From: Pedobacter sp. B4-66
Lineage (GTDB): Bacteria; Bacteroidota; Bacteroidia; Sphingobacteriales; Sphingobacteriaceae
Direction of reading: 5' to 3'
Length of the DNA stretch: 64,000 nt
Assembly (NCBI RefSeq): GCF_018492665.1
Contig: NZ_JAFVME010000009.1
Coordinates: 248,001-312,000, forward strand
In this document: piece by piece, positions 44,600 to 53,863 of the stretch
How positions within the stretch are numbered: the first letter of the stretch is position 1
How the letters are laid out: each line of letters begins with the position of its first letter
Notes under the pieces: generated by a model
Databases searched by the model: none
What the model saw: only the letters and a program-made list of their open reading frames with translations
Told to the model about the DNA's origin: nothing
Made by a program: the position numbers and the translations under genes

Positions 44600-45718
44600 T
44601 TAGATTTTGATGTAAATCTCCCTTTTATCCATGAGATAACCAACAAGCCAGCAAAGCATCATAAAACTCAGTGCAAAAACCAATGTACCAAAAGCACCTG
44701 GGAACAATGGCTGATAAATAACGTTGTTGATCCAGTTGTAAAAACTGAGGCCCGGTTTCACCCATATCAACTGAAAAATCACCAACAATAGTTCGGACAG
44801 CAGATAAATAGCCAGGGAGTTCCTGCCGAATACAAGAAAAAAGTTATTTCCCCATTTAATCTTCTTGATTTCAACAGCGTAAATGAGAACGGCTATAAGA
44901 ACCAGGTCTAAACCCACAGTAAGCAATACAAAGGAACTGGTCCAAAGCTTTTTAGCTATTGGAAAAAATTGCCCCCAAAATAAGGCGCCAAAAATCAACA
45001 ATGTACCAACAAGAAGCAGTTTAGCAACGGATTCGTAGTTCCTTCCCTTTTCCTGAATATAGGCTCCGGCAAGGTATCCGCCTATTACGTTCACAATACC
45101 AGTTAACGTACTTAGTAATCCTTCGGGATCAAATGCAATTGGCCCTCCTTTATCATGATAGAGATGCGCATCACCGAGAATGAAGATATCTAAACGAGTA
45201 CCCGCGTTGCCCAGCATAGTATATTCCTGACCATGCTCTCCAAACAATAATAAAAATAGCCAATAACCGAACAGAAGAATTATTGAAATGATCAAAGCCG
45301 ATTTCTTTGAACAGTAATGAACGATTAAAGACCCAAATAGATAACAAAGTGCGATACGTTGTAACACCCCCATAATACGGGTATTGCTGATCGGGTTAAA
45401 CATCCATTCGCCATTATCCCTATGCACAAAAGGGAACCAATACATCAAATAACCTAATAAAAAAATGATGGCAGATCGTTTGAATACTTTAAGTAGGAAA
45501 CTGCCATCGCTCTCAAATTTCTTTTTAGAAAAGCTCAAAGCATTTCCAACAGCAAAGAGAAATGAAGGAAAAACAAGATCGGTTGGTGTAAAACCAAACC
45601 ATGCCGCATGATCTAAAGGAGCCCATTGTGTGGCTCCGGAACCCGGAGAGTTTACAATGATCATGAAACAGATGGTCATCCCTCTAAAAATATCCAGGGT
45701 GGTAAATCTTTCTTGCAT
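44600..45718 (-). CDS. multi-pass membrane acyltransferase (HGSNAT/DUF5009 type)
   Basis: The ATG at 45718 (MQERFTTLDIFRGMTICFMI) fits the family start. The 372-residue protein has about ten membrane helices, with RFTTLDIFRGMTI, DHAAWFGFTPTDLVFPSFLF (about 37-56, with the conserved His/Asp pair) and GVLQRIALCYL. These resemble heparan-alpha-glucosaminide N-acetyltransferase and bacterial NagX/DUF5009 proteins, which move acetyl groups to glucosamine across membranes. It follows the second SusC/SusD pair, behind a terminator, suggesting an aminosugar-related role; that is an inference. Confidence 0.85.
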   Translation of the reverse strand: MQERFTTLDIFRGMTICFMIIVNSPGSGATQWAPLDHAAWFGFTPTDLVFPSFLFAVGNALSFSKKKFESDGSFLLKVFKRSAIIFLLGYLMYWFPFVHRDNGEWMFNPISNTRIMGVLQRIALCYLFGSLIVHYCSKKSALIISIILLFGYWLFLLLFGEHGQEYTMLGNAGTRLDIFILGDAHLYHDKGGPIAFDPEGLLSTLTGIVNVIGGYLAGAYIQEKGRNYESVAKLLLVGTLLIFGALFWGQFFPIAKKLWTSSFVLLTVGLDLVLIAVLIYAVEIKKIKWGNNFFLVFGRNSLAIYLLSELLLVIFQLIWVKPGLSFYNWINNVIYQPLFPGAFGTLVFALSFMMLCWLVGYLMDKREIYIKI

Positions 45719-45744
45719 AAAAGAGTCGTATAATTTTAGAATAT

Positions 45745-45783
45745 AAAAAGCAAGTGTGCTGAAGTTCAGCACACCTGCTTTTT
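45745..45783 (-). terminator. terminator after the second susD gene
   Basis: A 17-bp stem with one mismatch and a 5-base loop (arms about 45745-45761 and 45767-45783), A-rich before and T-rich after, 9 bases after the susD stop. It separates the SusC/SusD transcript from the acyltransferase gene, or limits read-through. Confidence 0.85.
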
Positions 45784-45791
45784 ATACTTTA

Positions 45792-47273
45792 TTAGAAATT
45801 TGGATTTTGCTTTAACACACCCTTGCTTTTATCAATCTCAACCTGAGGGATTGGATAATAATAATGCTTAGGCCTGATAAAAGTTACTGTTTTACCTTGA
45901 TCTACCGGAGCTTTTGACTTCGCCAGATTATATATTGCAGCAATATCAACTAAATTCTTTTTGTCCCATCTCATTAAATCCTGATGTCTTTCACCCTCAC
46001 CTGCCAATTCTACACGTCTTTCATGGATCAATTCTTTCATACCCGCGTTTGCAACCGGAGGTAATAATAATGAGGCTCTGCGTCTCACCTGATTAATCAA
46101 AGCATCTCCTGCTCCGGCACCCTGTGTACGGATTTTGGCTTCTGCAACTAAAAGATAAATATCTGAAGATCGCATTAATGGTACTGCGTAATTATGATCT
46201 ACACCATTTCCTTCTGAAGAACCAGCAGGGAAAAACACTGCATATTTCCGAAAACTAAAACCAGTAGATGATAAATCTGATGTGAACTCAGTCAGACCTT
46301 TACCATCACCTAAATCCATCTTATCTCCCACACTTAATAGCGTGGCAGATTTACGTGGATCATTTGCTTCAAATTCATCCGCGAGCCCTTTAAGTGGTTG
46401 ACTAAATCCATAACCACCCCAAGCTCTTGGAATGTAATAGACAGTATAATCATTAGAAAGTATATTATGAAGTCCTTGCACAGACATCAGAACTTCTGTA
46501 CTGCTCTTATTAGCTCTGGTAAAGTTTTCCTGATAAGTTGTTGCCAATGCATAATTGCTGTTGCTAATTAATTTCTCACCGGTTGTAATTGCTTCAGGCA
46601 GTTTTTCCCAATACATATACAGCTTGGTCAGCAATCCCAAGGCTGTACCTTTACTTACCCTTCCAAAATCCGAACCACCATAACTCTCCGGCAACAAGTC
46701 TATTGCCTTTAAAAGATCAGCTTCAATTTGTTTACGAACCTCTTCAGTAGGAGATTTTGGCAGGTTAAAGTTACTTTTAGCATAATTCTCCTCACTAACA
46801 ATAGGCACATCACCGTAAATTACCATTAACCTCCAGTAGCCAAAAGCTCTGAAAAAATAGGCTTCTCCCATACTACGATCTTTTATGCCCGGGCTGATAC
46901 TAGTAATTTTTGGAATATTGATAATTGCATTTGTTGAGCGATTAACCATTTCGTATTTATAAGTCCAGCTAAAATTTACCTGCGCATTTGATGCATTGTA
47001 GGTTAAATTCTCTATTGCTTCATCCTCAGCATGGTCACCCGAGCGCCAATAATCATCTGATGCAACATCAAATGTGGTTTCAGCATGAGAAATATAATCT
47101 TCCTGTGCCAATAGGTTGTAAATACCGGAAATAGTATTTATTGCATCCGTTTCGTTCCTAAAATAGTTACCTGTATTGTAAACACCTTTTTGAGTAAGGT
47201 CCAGATTTTTCTTACATGCAGTGGAAACAGCCACCATAAATAAGCATGTATATATTATATATTTTGTTTTCAT
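45792..47273 (-). CDS. SusD/RagB family outer-membrane lipoprotein
   Basis: A 493-residue lipoprotein with a signal peptide and lipobox near residue 20 (MVAVSTAC). SusD features: AYFFRAFGYWRLMVIYGDVP (about 132-151), GRVSKGTALGLLTKLYMYWE (about 205-224), MRSSDIYLLVAEAKIRTQGA and LIHERRVELAGEGERHQDLM (about 425-444) with PIPQVEIDKSKG at the end. It follows its SusC partner by 5 bases. No glycoside hydrolase is next to the pair, so the ligand cannot be named. Confidence 0.94.
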   Translation of the reverse strand: MKTKYIIYTCLFMVAVSTACKKNLDLTQKGVYNTGNYFRNETDAINTISGIYNLLAQEDYISHAETTFDVASDDYWRSGDHAEDEAIENLTYNASNAQVNFSWTYKYEMVNRSTNAIINIPKITSISPGIKDRSMGEAYFFRAFGYWRLMVIYGDVPIVSEENYAKSNFNLPKSPTEEVRKQIEADLLKAIDLLPESYGGSDFGRVSKGTALGLLTKLYMYWEKLPEAITTGEKLISNSNYALATTYQENFTRANKSSTEVLMSVQGLHNILSNDYTVYYIPRAWGGYGFSQPLKGLADEFEANDPRKSATLLSVGDKMDLGDGKGLTEFTSDLSSTGFSFRKYAVFFPAGSSEGNGVDHNYAVPLMRSSDIYLLVAEAKIRTQGAGAGDALINQVRRRASLLLPPVANAGMKELIHERRVELAGEGERHQDLMRWDKKNLVDIAAIYNLAKSKAPVDQGKTVTFIRPKHYYYPIPQVEIDKSKGVLKQNPNF

Positions 47274-47278
47274 GGAGA

Positions 47279-50200
47279 TTAGATTTTAAGAGTTAAACCA
47301 AATGTGAATGAACGTACAGATGGGTATTGAGCAACGTCAACACCTCTCTGTTTGTTACCGTCTGTATAACCCAGCTCAGGAGTAAAACCTGAATAATTGG
47401 TAATCATAAATAAATTCTGACCTGTCACATAGACTCTCAGGCTACTGAAAGTGGCCTTTTTAACCAAAAATGTCGGCAATGTATAACCAATTGTTAAGTT
47501 TTTCAGGCTAACATAATTGCCACTCTCAACAAAAAGATCAGAAGTACGATAATTCTCATTTGCACGATCTAGTGTCATCCTAGGCATTGAATTACTGGTT
47601 CCAGTACCAGTCCATCTATTTAATGATTCTGCATAAAGATTAAAAGAATAAGTTGGATCTATCCCCTGCATCCTGTCTGCATTATATAAACTCACACCAA
47701 ATACGCCTGTTAAGTTTGCGGCTAAGTCGAATCCTTTGTAAGACAAACTGGTTTGAAAGCCCAAAGTTGCTTTTGGATTAGGATTTCCCAGATAGGTTCT
47801 ATCTCCTCCATCAATTATTCCATCTCCGTTAATATCAACAAAACGAACATCACCTGGTTTTATCGTACCTTTTCTAGAGTCATTTTTCAAATAAGGATCG
47901 TTGTCAACATCAGCTTGAGTTTGATACAACCCTGCAGTTTTCCATCCATAAAAAGAAGCGATGGACTGGCCTTCATAAGTTCTTGAAATTTCCTGACTTG
48001 AACGGCCATACACTAATGAAGGGATAAAGGCATTTATCCCATACAGCTGAGTTACTTTATTTTTGATGAAAGAACCATTCACACCAAAAGAATATTTAAA
48101 ACTATCGCCAGACTGGTAATTCACTTCCGCTTCTATACCCCTGTTGCTCATATTCCCAATATTAATATCCGGAGCAGATATTCTTCCGGTTGTTCCTATC
48201 AATAAAGCAGGCACAAGCATTTGTTTTGTTTTTTTGTCAAAATAAGTGATTGTAGTACTTAGTTTGTTATCTAAAAACCCTGCTTCTAAACTCACATTAG
48301 TCATTGCAGCCCGCTCCCATGCAATATCCGGATTGGCACTTCTTGTTACCGCAGCGCCATTAACACCAACACCTCCAAAAGTATAACCATTTTTACCATA
48401 AGTATTACCTACAACAATTTCACTTAAATACTGAAAAGCATTTACATTCTGATTACCTAACTCACCCCATCCTCCTGTTAACTTTAGATTGCTTATCCAG
48501 CTAATGTCCTTCATGAATTTCTCATTAGACAACCTCCATCCTAAAGAGAATGCAGGATAATAACCCCAGCGGTTTCCTGTTCCAAATCTTGATGAGCCAT
48601 CTGCTCTAAAGGTCAATGTTGCTAAAAAACGACCATCATAATCATAAAATCCTCGTGCAAAAACTGATTCCAAACCCCATGGATCATCATAACCACCATC
48701 CGCAGTTAAAAGCCCATTTCCTTTATTTAAAGTCCGCTGATCTTTAGAGGTATCATCGTAACCTACTCTTCCGGCTGAGAAAAAGCTTCCTCTATAACTT
48801 TGCGTGGAATATCCTCCCATAAAAGTAATATGGCTTTTACTGATTACTTTGTCATAGGTAAGAACAAGATCGAGCAATTGTGAGTAATTGTCCGACTCTC
48901 CTTCTGTTAATGTTGAACTTGTAGTTTGTCTGGCTTGGTTTTGGTCTTCTATATTAAATGAATAAGTACGACCAATTGTACCATCGAAACCATAATTAGC
49001 GCGGAATTTTAGGTCTTCATAAATAGGAACTTCTGCAAATACATTGGCTATAGCCCTGTATTTACGGTTATAAGCATCAGCCTGATGAATTGTTGAGTAA
49101 GGGTTATTAATATCACCCAACTGATTAGCAAAAGCCTTTGATGTCCCGTATGTTCCATCATCATTCACAGTAGGAATAGCAGGATTAAACCTCAATGCTG
49201 AAAAGAGTAGTCCCGTCTGAGAACTACTGTTATTAAAACCATTGTTTTCTCCATAAGTTACCTGAAGGTTTTGGCCTACTTTCAACCAAGGTTTAATTTT
49301 GTGCTCTGTATTAATACGAGTACTAAAACGCTTAAAATAAGATTGATCAATTATACCTTTTTCATCATAAAAAGAAGTAGAGAAGTAGTAAGTAGAAACA
49401 TCATTCCCTCCCTGAATATTAAAATCTATATTGTTTACTTTTCCGCTTCCAAGAATAGCTTTCTGCCAGTCTGTGCGTTGAGTAGCATAGTAAGCATCCT
49501 CCCAAGGCGCCTCAATTGTAACCCCGTCATTAGTATATCTTTCTCTTTTAAGTTTATATAAATCAGGTGCGGTTAGCAAATCAATGTACTTTGTAGATTT
49601 AGACACCCCTGTATATGCATTGATAGAGGTTGATAGTTTCTGACTATAGCTCCCCCTCTTAGTGGTTACCAAAATGACCCCATTGGCTGCTCTTGTACCA
49701 TAAATAGCACTTGATGATGCATCCTTTAATATATCAACAGAAGCGATATCATTTGGATTCACATCACTTAATGCATCCGGATTGGTTGAAGGCACCCCAT
49801 CAATTACCACCAATGGATTTGCATTATTTATAGTACCGGTACCTCTAATACGAATACTTGGAGCCGCCCCAGGTGATCCATCATTACGTACAATACTAAC
49901 ACCTGTTGCTCTTCCATCTAATGCCTGCGCTACTGTACTTACAGGTAAGTTCTGAATATCACTGCCTTTAATACTTGCTATTGATCCGGTTACGTCTATT
50001 TTTTTAGAGGTACCGTAACCTACAACTACAATCTCATCCAAATTAGAGTTCGTTTCAACCATAGTAATGGTCAGATTAGTTTTCCCTGCTAGTTGAACAA
50101 TCTGTTTTTCATATCCAACATAACTGAATTCTAAAACTCCATTTTCAGGAGCATTAATTACAAACTCACCATTCACATCGGTTGTAGCACCAATATTGGT

Positions 50201-50650
50201 TCCCTGCAATTTAACACTAACCCCTATGAGTGTTTCTCCTTTTGAATCAACAACTTTACCTTTTATAAGAGCTTGGGCAGCTGGTGTACCGGCTTCATAG
50301 ATGATGACCACATGGTCATCTGCTATTTTATAAGGCAATTTATCGCCCATTAGCGCTTCCAGAATTGCGTGGATACTCGCATCTTTTACCTGCAGATTTA
50401 CCTTACCCAGTTTCTTAATGCTGGAATAATTATAAAAAAATCGGTAATTACTTTGTTTTTGAATTTTTGTCAAAATGCTGCTTACTTCTGTCTGTTTTAA
50501 ATCAAGTGAGAACTTTTCCTGAGAGTAAACATTCGCTGAAACCTGTAAACAGGTGAACATAATTAGTAATAATGCTCCTTTCATTAGCAAAATTATTTTA
50601 AAAGGTGGTTGCATATAAAGCCACGCAAAAGCTTTTGTAATCTTTTTCAT
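47279..50650 (-). CDS. SusC family TonB-dependent transporter with STN signalling domain
   Basis: A 1123-residue outer-membrane transporter. An N-terminal signal region (hydrophobic to about residue 43, SANVYSQ) is followed by an STN domain (about 45-115; VSSILTKIQKQSNYRFFYNY, VKDASIHAILEALMG), a carboxypeptidase-D-like domain (about 128-205), the plug (PSIRIRGTGTINNANPLVVI; SSSAIYGTRAANGVILVTTK) and the barrel. The STN domain is the part that signals to a FecR anti-sigma factor, and a FecR gene lies 195 bases upstream, so this transporter should induce its own expression on substrate binding. Confidence 0.95.
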   Translation of the reverse strand: MKKITKAFAWLYMQPPFKIILLMKGALLLIMFTCLQVSANVYSQEKFSLDLKQTEVSSILTKIQKQSNYRFFYNYSSIKKLGKVNLQVKDASIHAILEALMGDKLPYKIADDHVVIIYEAGTPAAQALIKGKVVDSKGETLIGVSVKLQGTNIGATTDVNGEFVINAPENGVLEFSYVGYEKQIVQLAGKTNLTITMVETNSNLDEIVVVGYGTSKKIDVTGSIASIKGSDIQNLPVSTVAQALDGRATGVSIVRNDGSPGAAPSIRIRGTGTINNANPLVVIDGVPSTNPDALSDVNPNDIASVDILKDASSSAIYGTRAANGVILVTTKRGSYSQKLSTSINAYTGVSKSTKYIDLLTAPDLYKLKRERYTNDGVTIEAPWEDAYYATQRTDWQKAILGSGKVNNIDFNIQGGNDVSTYYFSTSFYDEKGIIDQSYFKRFSTRINTEHKIKPWLKVGQNLQVTYGENNGFNNSSSQTGLLFSALRFNPAIPTVNDDGTYGTSKAFANQLGDINNPYSTIHQADAYNRKYRAIANVFAEVPIYEDLKFRANYGFDGTIGRTYSFNIEDQNQARQTTSSTLTEGESDNYSQLLDLVLTYDKVISKSHITFMGGYSTQSYRGSFFSAGRVGYDDTSKDQRTLNKGNGLLTADGGYDDPWGLESVFARGFYDYDGRFLATLTFRADGSSRFGTGNRWGYYPAFSLGWRLSNEKFMKDISWISNLKLTGGWGELGNQNVNAFQYLSEIVVGNTYGKNGYTFGGVGVNGAAVTRSANPDIAWERAAMTNVSLEAGFLDNKLSTTITYFDKKTKQMLVPALLIGTTGRISAPDINIGNMSNRGIEAEVNYQSGDSFKYSFGVNGSFIKNKVTQLYGINAFIPSLVYGRSSQEISRTYEGQSIASFYGWKTAGLYQTQADVDNDPYLKNDSRKGTIKPGDVRFVDINGDGIIDGGDRTYLGNPNPKATLGFQTSLSYKGFDLAANLTGVFGVSLYNADRMQGIDPTYSFNLYAESLNRWTGTGTSNSMPRMTLDRANENYRTSDLFVESGNYVSLKNLTIGYTLPTFLVKKATFSSLRVYVTGQNLFMITNYSGFTPELGYTDGNKQRGVDVAQYPSVRSFTFGLTLKI

Positions 50651-50845
50651 TACATTTGTTTTTGAAAATTAAGGAATAGAGTAAGTCCATTTACAACGCT
50701 TACTCTTGTGAATTAAATCCGGATTTTTAAGGGGAAGAACTGCAATTCTTCCCTTATTTATTTGCGGATCTTCAGGAATCGGTCAGATAAAACTTCTTCA
50801 TTTTTAGTTTAATTTGGTTTTTTATTATTGGTTAATTATTAGCGT

Positions 50846-51916
50846 TTATGGTGCAGAGAGATGGATCACTCCCTTGTCTTTTCTAAACTTGAATGGTGTA
50901 GTCATTTTTATCAATGAGAGTGCCTGTTCCAGTGATTCTTCTTCGAACACCCCACTAATTTCCTCTTTTTTCAAGGTTTCATCGTCAAATGCCACTTTCA
51001 CGTCAAACCGTCTTTCTATTTGTTTAACAACCTCTTCAAAATTCTCATTCGTAAAGATCATTTTATTGCTTAGCCAGGCTATTTCTTTAACATCCGAGGT
51101 ATTAGCTTGAGACAACCTTTCTAATTGATATTCTAATACAGCTTCTTTTGTATCGGTTTTTGGACCACGTTCTACATCATTAGCAACAGTGAGCTTTTCA
51201 TTAGGCAACATTAATATCTTCTTTTCAGGCTTATCATTTAATTCAACCAGAATTTTCCCACTAAGCAATGTTGTTTCTGTCTTTTTATCTGTTGAATAAG
51301 CCTTAACATTAAATACAGTACCCAATACCTTCACAACAAGCTTCTCTGTATGTACCAGGAATGGTCTTTTAAGATTTTTTTCTACTTGAAAAAAACCTTC
51401 CCCTTTAAGACTAACATCCCTGCTTGTTGCTGAAAACACTTCCGGATAAATAAATGTACTTCCGGCATTCAATTTAACTTTTGTACCGTCAGACAATTTC
51501 AATTCTTTGGTTTTCCCAAAAGGAACGTCGATCCGATGCATTTCTGAACCTGCAAACTGATCTGGAACGGCAGGCTTTCTTCCGTAGAAGAATACAGCTA
51601 ACACACCCACAACTAATACCGCAGCTATCCATTTCCAATACATTAAAGGCATTATCTTTGCCTCTTTAACAGGCATTACAATACTTTCTTCTACTCTGAT
51701 CCTATCCCAAAGGCCATCGATCTTTTTATGAATAACCTTTTGCTCCATTAAAGTATCTGATTGTTTTTCCTCTGTTGTTAATGCATCCGTAAAAGCCTGC
51801 ATCTTTCTATATTCCGGAAAATGAACAAAAAAAACTTCGAGCTCATCTAATTCTTCTACTGTTGCAGACTTAGACATGCTTTTAGCCATTAATTCAATAA
51901 ACCTGGATTTTATCAT
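50846..51916 (-). CDS. FecR family anti-sigma factor
   Basis: A 356-residue protein with a cytoplasmic N-terminal part (about 1-90), one membrane helix (WKWIAAVLVVGVLAVFFYG, about 93-111) and a periplasmic FecR domain (about 120-225; FGKTKELKLSDGTKVKLNAG, VKVLGTVFNVKAY) plus a C-terminal DUF4974-like secretin-related domain (FEEVVKQIERRFDVKVAFDD). It should hold an ECF sigma factor until the STN domain of the SusC downstream signals. The sigma gene, usually adjacent, is about 4.2 kb upstream here. Confidence 0.93.
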   Translation of the reverse strand: MIKSRFIELMAKSMSKSATVEELDELEVFFVHFPEYRKMQAFTDALTTEEKQSDTLMEQKVIHKKIDGLWDRIRVEESIVMPVKEAKIMPLMYWKWIAAVLVVGVLAVFFYGRKPAVPDQFAGSEMHRIDVPFGKTKELKLSDGTKVKLNAGSTFIYPEVFSATSRDVSLKGEGFFQVEKNLKRPFLVHTEKLVVKVLGTVFNVKAYSTDKKTETTLLSGKILVELNDKPEKKILMLPNEKLTVANDVERGPKTDTKEAVLEYQLERLSQANTSDVKEIAWLSNKMIFTNENFEEVVKQIERRFDVKVAFDDETLKKEEISGVFEEESLEQALSLIKMTTPFKFRKDKGVIHLSAP

Positions 51917-52000
51917 ATGTATAAATAGTGTTCTAAGGTAAAGACACCTGAGTACATCGATATTCCTAAAAGAAATAAAAATATTTTTTCTCCGCTACGA

Positions 52001-52717
52001 CTATAAACCTAAATGATGCTTTACTTTCTCTTTATAAGAGTCGCCAATAGGAAGGTATTCTTTATTGATGATAATGCGACCTTTTTCTATAAAGTCAATT
52101 TGGTCGATGTTGATGATATAAGACTTATGAATACGAAGAAAACTTGGAGGAAGAGTTTCTTCTATATTCTTCATACGCTCCAGCGATAGAATTTTTCCGG
52201 TAGTGGTATGTAGATTAATGTAATCACCAAGCCCTTCGATATATTGAATTGAAGCGAGGGAAACCTTTTGGATACGGTATTCACTTTTTAAAAAAATGTA
52301 TAAGGGGGTTGCTACCTGACTTTGCATGGTGATCGCTTTTTCATTGGATATGCGCGCTCGGGCTTTATTGACCGACATCAGGAAGCGCTCAAAAGTAATG
52401 GGTTTAAGCAGGTAATCTACCACATCTTGCTCATATCCTGCCACCGCGTAATCTGTATAGGCCGTCGTGAGGATAACTTTGGTACCGGAGTTTTTGATGA
52501 TGTTCATTAACTCCATGCCACTAAGCTCAGGCATTTGCACGTCCATAAAAACCAGGTCGACCTGATTATCATTGATGAAGCCAAGAGCCTCCAATGCAGA
52601 AGTTGTTTTGAGCAACAGCTCAAGTCCGCTACTTCTTTGCACATAGTCTGCCAGCAACTTCACCGCTGGAAATTCATCGTCGACAACAACGCAGGAAATG
52701 GAGTTAACGGTTTTCAT
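52001..52717 (-). CDS. LytTR family response regulator
   Basis: The ATG at 52717 (MKTVNSISCVVVDDEF) is taken as start; a second ATG lies two codons upstream. The 238-residue protein has a receiver domain (phosphoacceptor D59 in LVFMDVQMPELSG, with acidic pair DD13-14) and a LytTR DNA-binding domain (about 135-235; LASIQYIEGLGDYINLHTTT, FLRIHKSYIINIDQIDFI). The gene overlaps the end of the histidine kinase gene by 14 bases, so both are co-expressed. Confidence 0.93.
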   Translation of the reverse strand: MKTVNSISCVVVDDEFPAVKLLADYVQRSSGLELLLKTTSALEALGFINDNQVDLVFMDVQMPELSGMELMNIIKNSGTKVILTTAYTDYAVAGYEQDVVDYLLKPITFERFLMSVNKARARISNEKAITMQSQVATPLYIFLKSEYRIQKVSLASIQYIEGLGDYINLHTTTGKILSLERMKNIEETLPPSFLRIHKSYIINIDQIDFIEKGRIIINKEYLPIGDSYKEKVKHHLGL

Positions 52718-53723
52718 ATGCACCCAATTTCAATTCAACCTTAAAGATATTACCCTCATCTTCAATATCCAAACGGTGATTACCAGGATAAAGTAACTCC
52801 AGACGTTTACGGACGTTTTCAATCCCGATTCCGCCGACATGATCCTTATGCTTTACACCAACATCATTGGTACAGCGAAAAACTACCTCATGGTTAGGCG
52901 CAGTACTGATGCTGATATCTAGCCAGGCATGGTCAGCAGCAATGGCTCCGTGCTTAAATGCATTTTCTATAAAAGGGATGAGCAAGAATGGAGGCAATTG
53001 AACCGAAGAGGTACTAGTATAGTTAAAGTTGAGTTTACAGGGCTTTTCAAATCGTAACTGCTCTAATTCAATGTATTTTTCAAGATAATGGACATCCTTT
53101 TCAAGGCTAATTGTCTCACTGGTATCATACAGCATATATCGCAGTAACTCGGATAAGCCGGAAATAGCTGCTAAGGATTGATCTGATTGATGATAGACTA
53201 GTGAATAGATATTATTGAGGTTATTGAACAGAAAATGAGGGTTAATTTGCGAGCGGAGAAAAGCCAGCGACGAATCCCGGTTTTGAACAGCCAGCTCCCG
53301 TTCCCGCAATTCCTTAAACTGCGCATATTGCACAAAATAAAATACCATAGCAAAAACAACATAAAAGGCACTGTACAAGATTTGCCCCCTGAAAAACTGC
53401 GACATGCGGATATGGTCCACTGAAAACCATCGGGAACCTATATAACTGATAACGAAGCAGGCGACGAAAGTAGTGATCAAGGCAACTGCCAGTTGAAAGT
53501 ATTTTCTTGTGGGATAGAAGAGATATAAAGTATAGTAAGTACTCCAGACAAACAGAAAAGACAGTATTACATCGACCATTAGACTGACCAAACGCACATC
53601 ATAGCTTCGCTCATCTACCAGGCTAAATTTGCCATTATAAAGATCTGGCAGATACCTGCCAAGATGTATCATACTGTAAAACACCAGGAAAGCAACAACT
53701 AGTATCCCTGTCTTCTTCTTCAT
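52704..53723 (-). CDS. LytS-type sensor histidine kinase
   Basis: A 339-residue membrane kinase with four N-terminal helices (about 7-22, 48-68, 78-96, 115-133), then a His_kinase domain with the phosphoacceptor H163 in SQINPHFLFNNLNNIYSL and an ATP-binding domain (LPPFLLIPFIENAFKHGA; GGIGIENVRKRLELLYPGN). No large sensor domain is seen, so the membrane part probably senses. It is divergent from an outer-membrane TonB-dependent receptor gene, the likely regulated partner. Confidence 0.93.
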   Translation of the reverse strand: MKKKTGILVVAFLVFYSMIHLGRYLPDLYNGKFSLVDERSYDVRLVSLMVDVILSFLFVWSTYYTLYLFYPTRKYFQLAVALITTFVACFVISYIGSRWFSVDHIRMSQFFRGQILYSAFYVVFAMVFYFVQYAQFKELRERELAVQNRDSSLAFLRSQINPHFLFNNLNNIYSLVYHQSDQSLAAISGLSELLRYMLYDTSETISLEKDVHYLEKYIELEQLRFEKPCKLNFNYTSTSSVQLPPFLLIPFIENAFKHGAIAADHAWLDISISTAPNHEVVFRCTNDVGVKHKDHVGGIGIENVRKRLELLYPGNHRLDIEDEGNIFKVELKLGAYENR

Positions 53724-53863
53724 AACTCAAAACTACATTATTTACTAAAAAATAAACTGTGAATTTTCAGGCGTTTATCGAGGTGATTCAGGGGTTCAAC
53801 GATTATACTCTTTACACCCCCTCATCAAAAGTAATTTGGACAGCATAACCATATAAATGAGCT

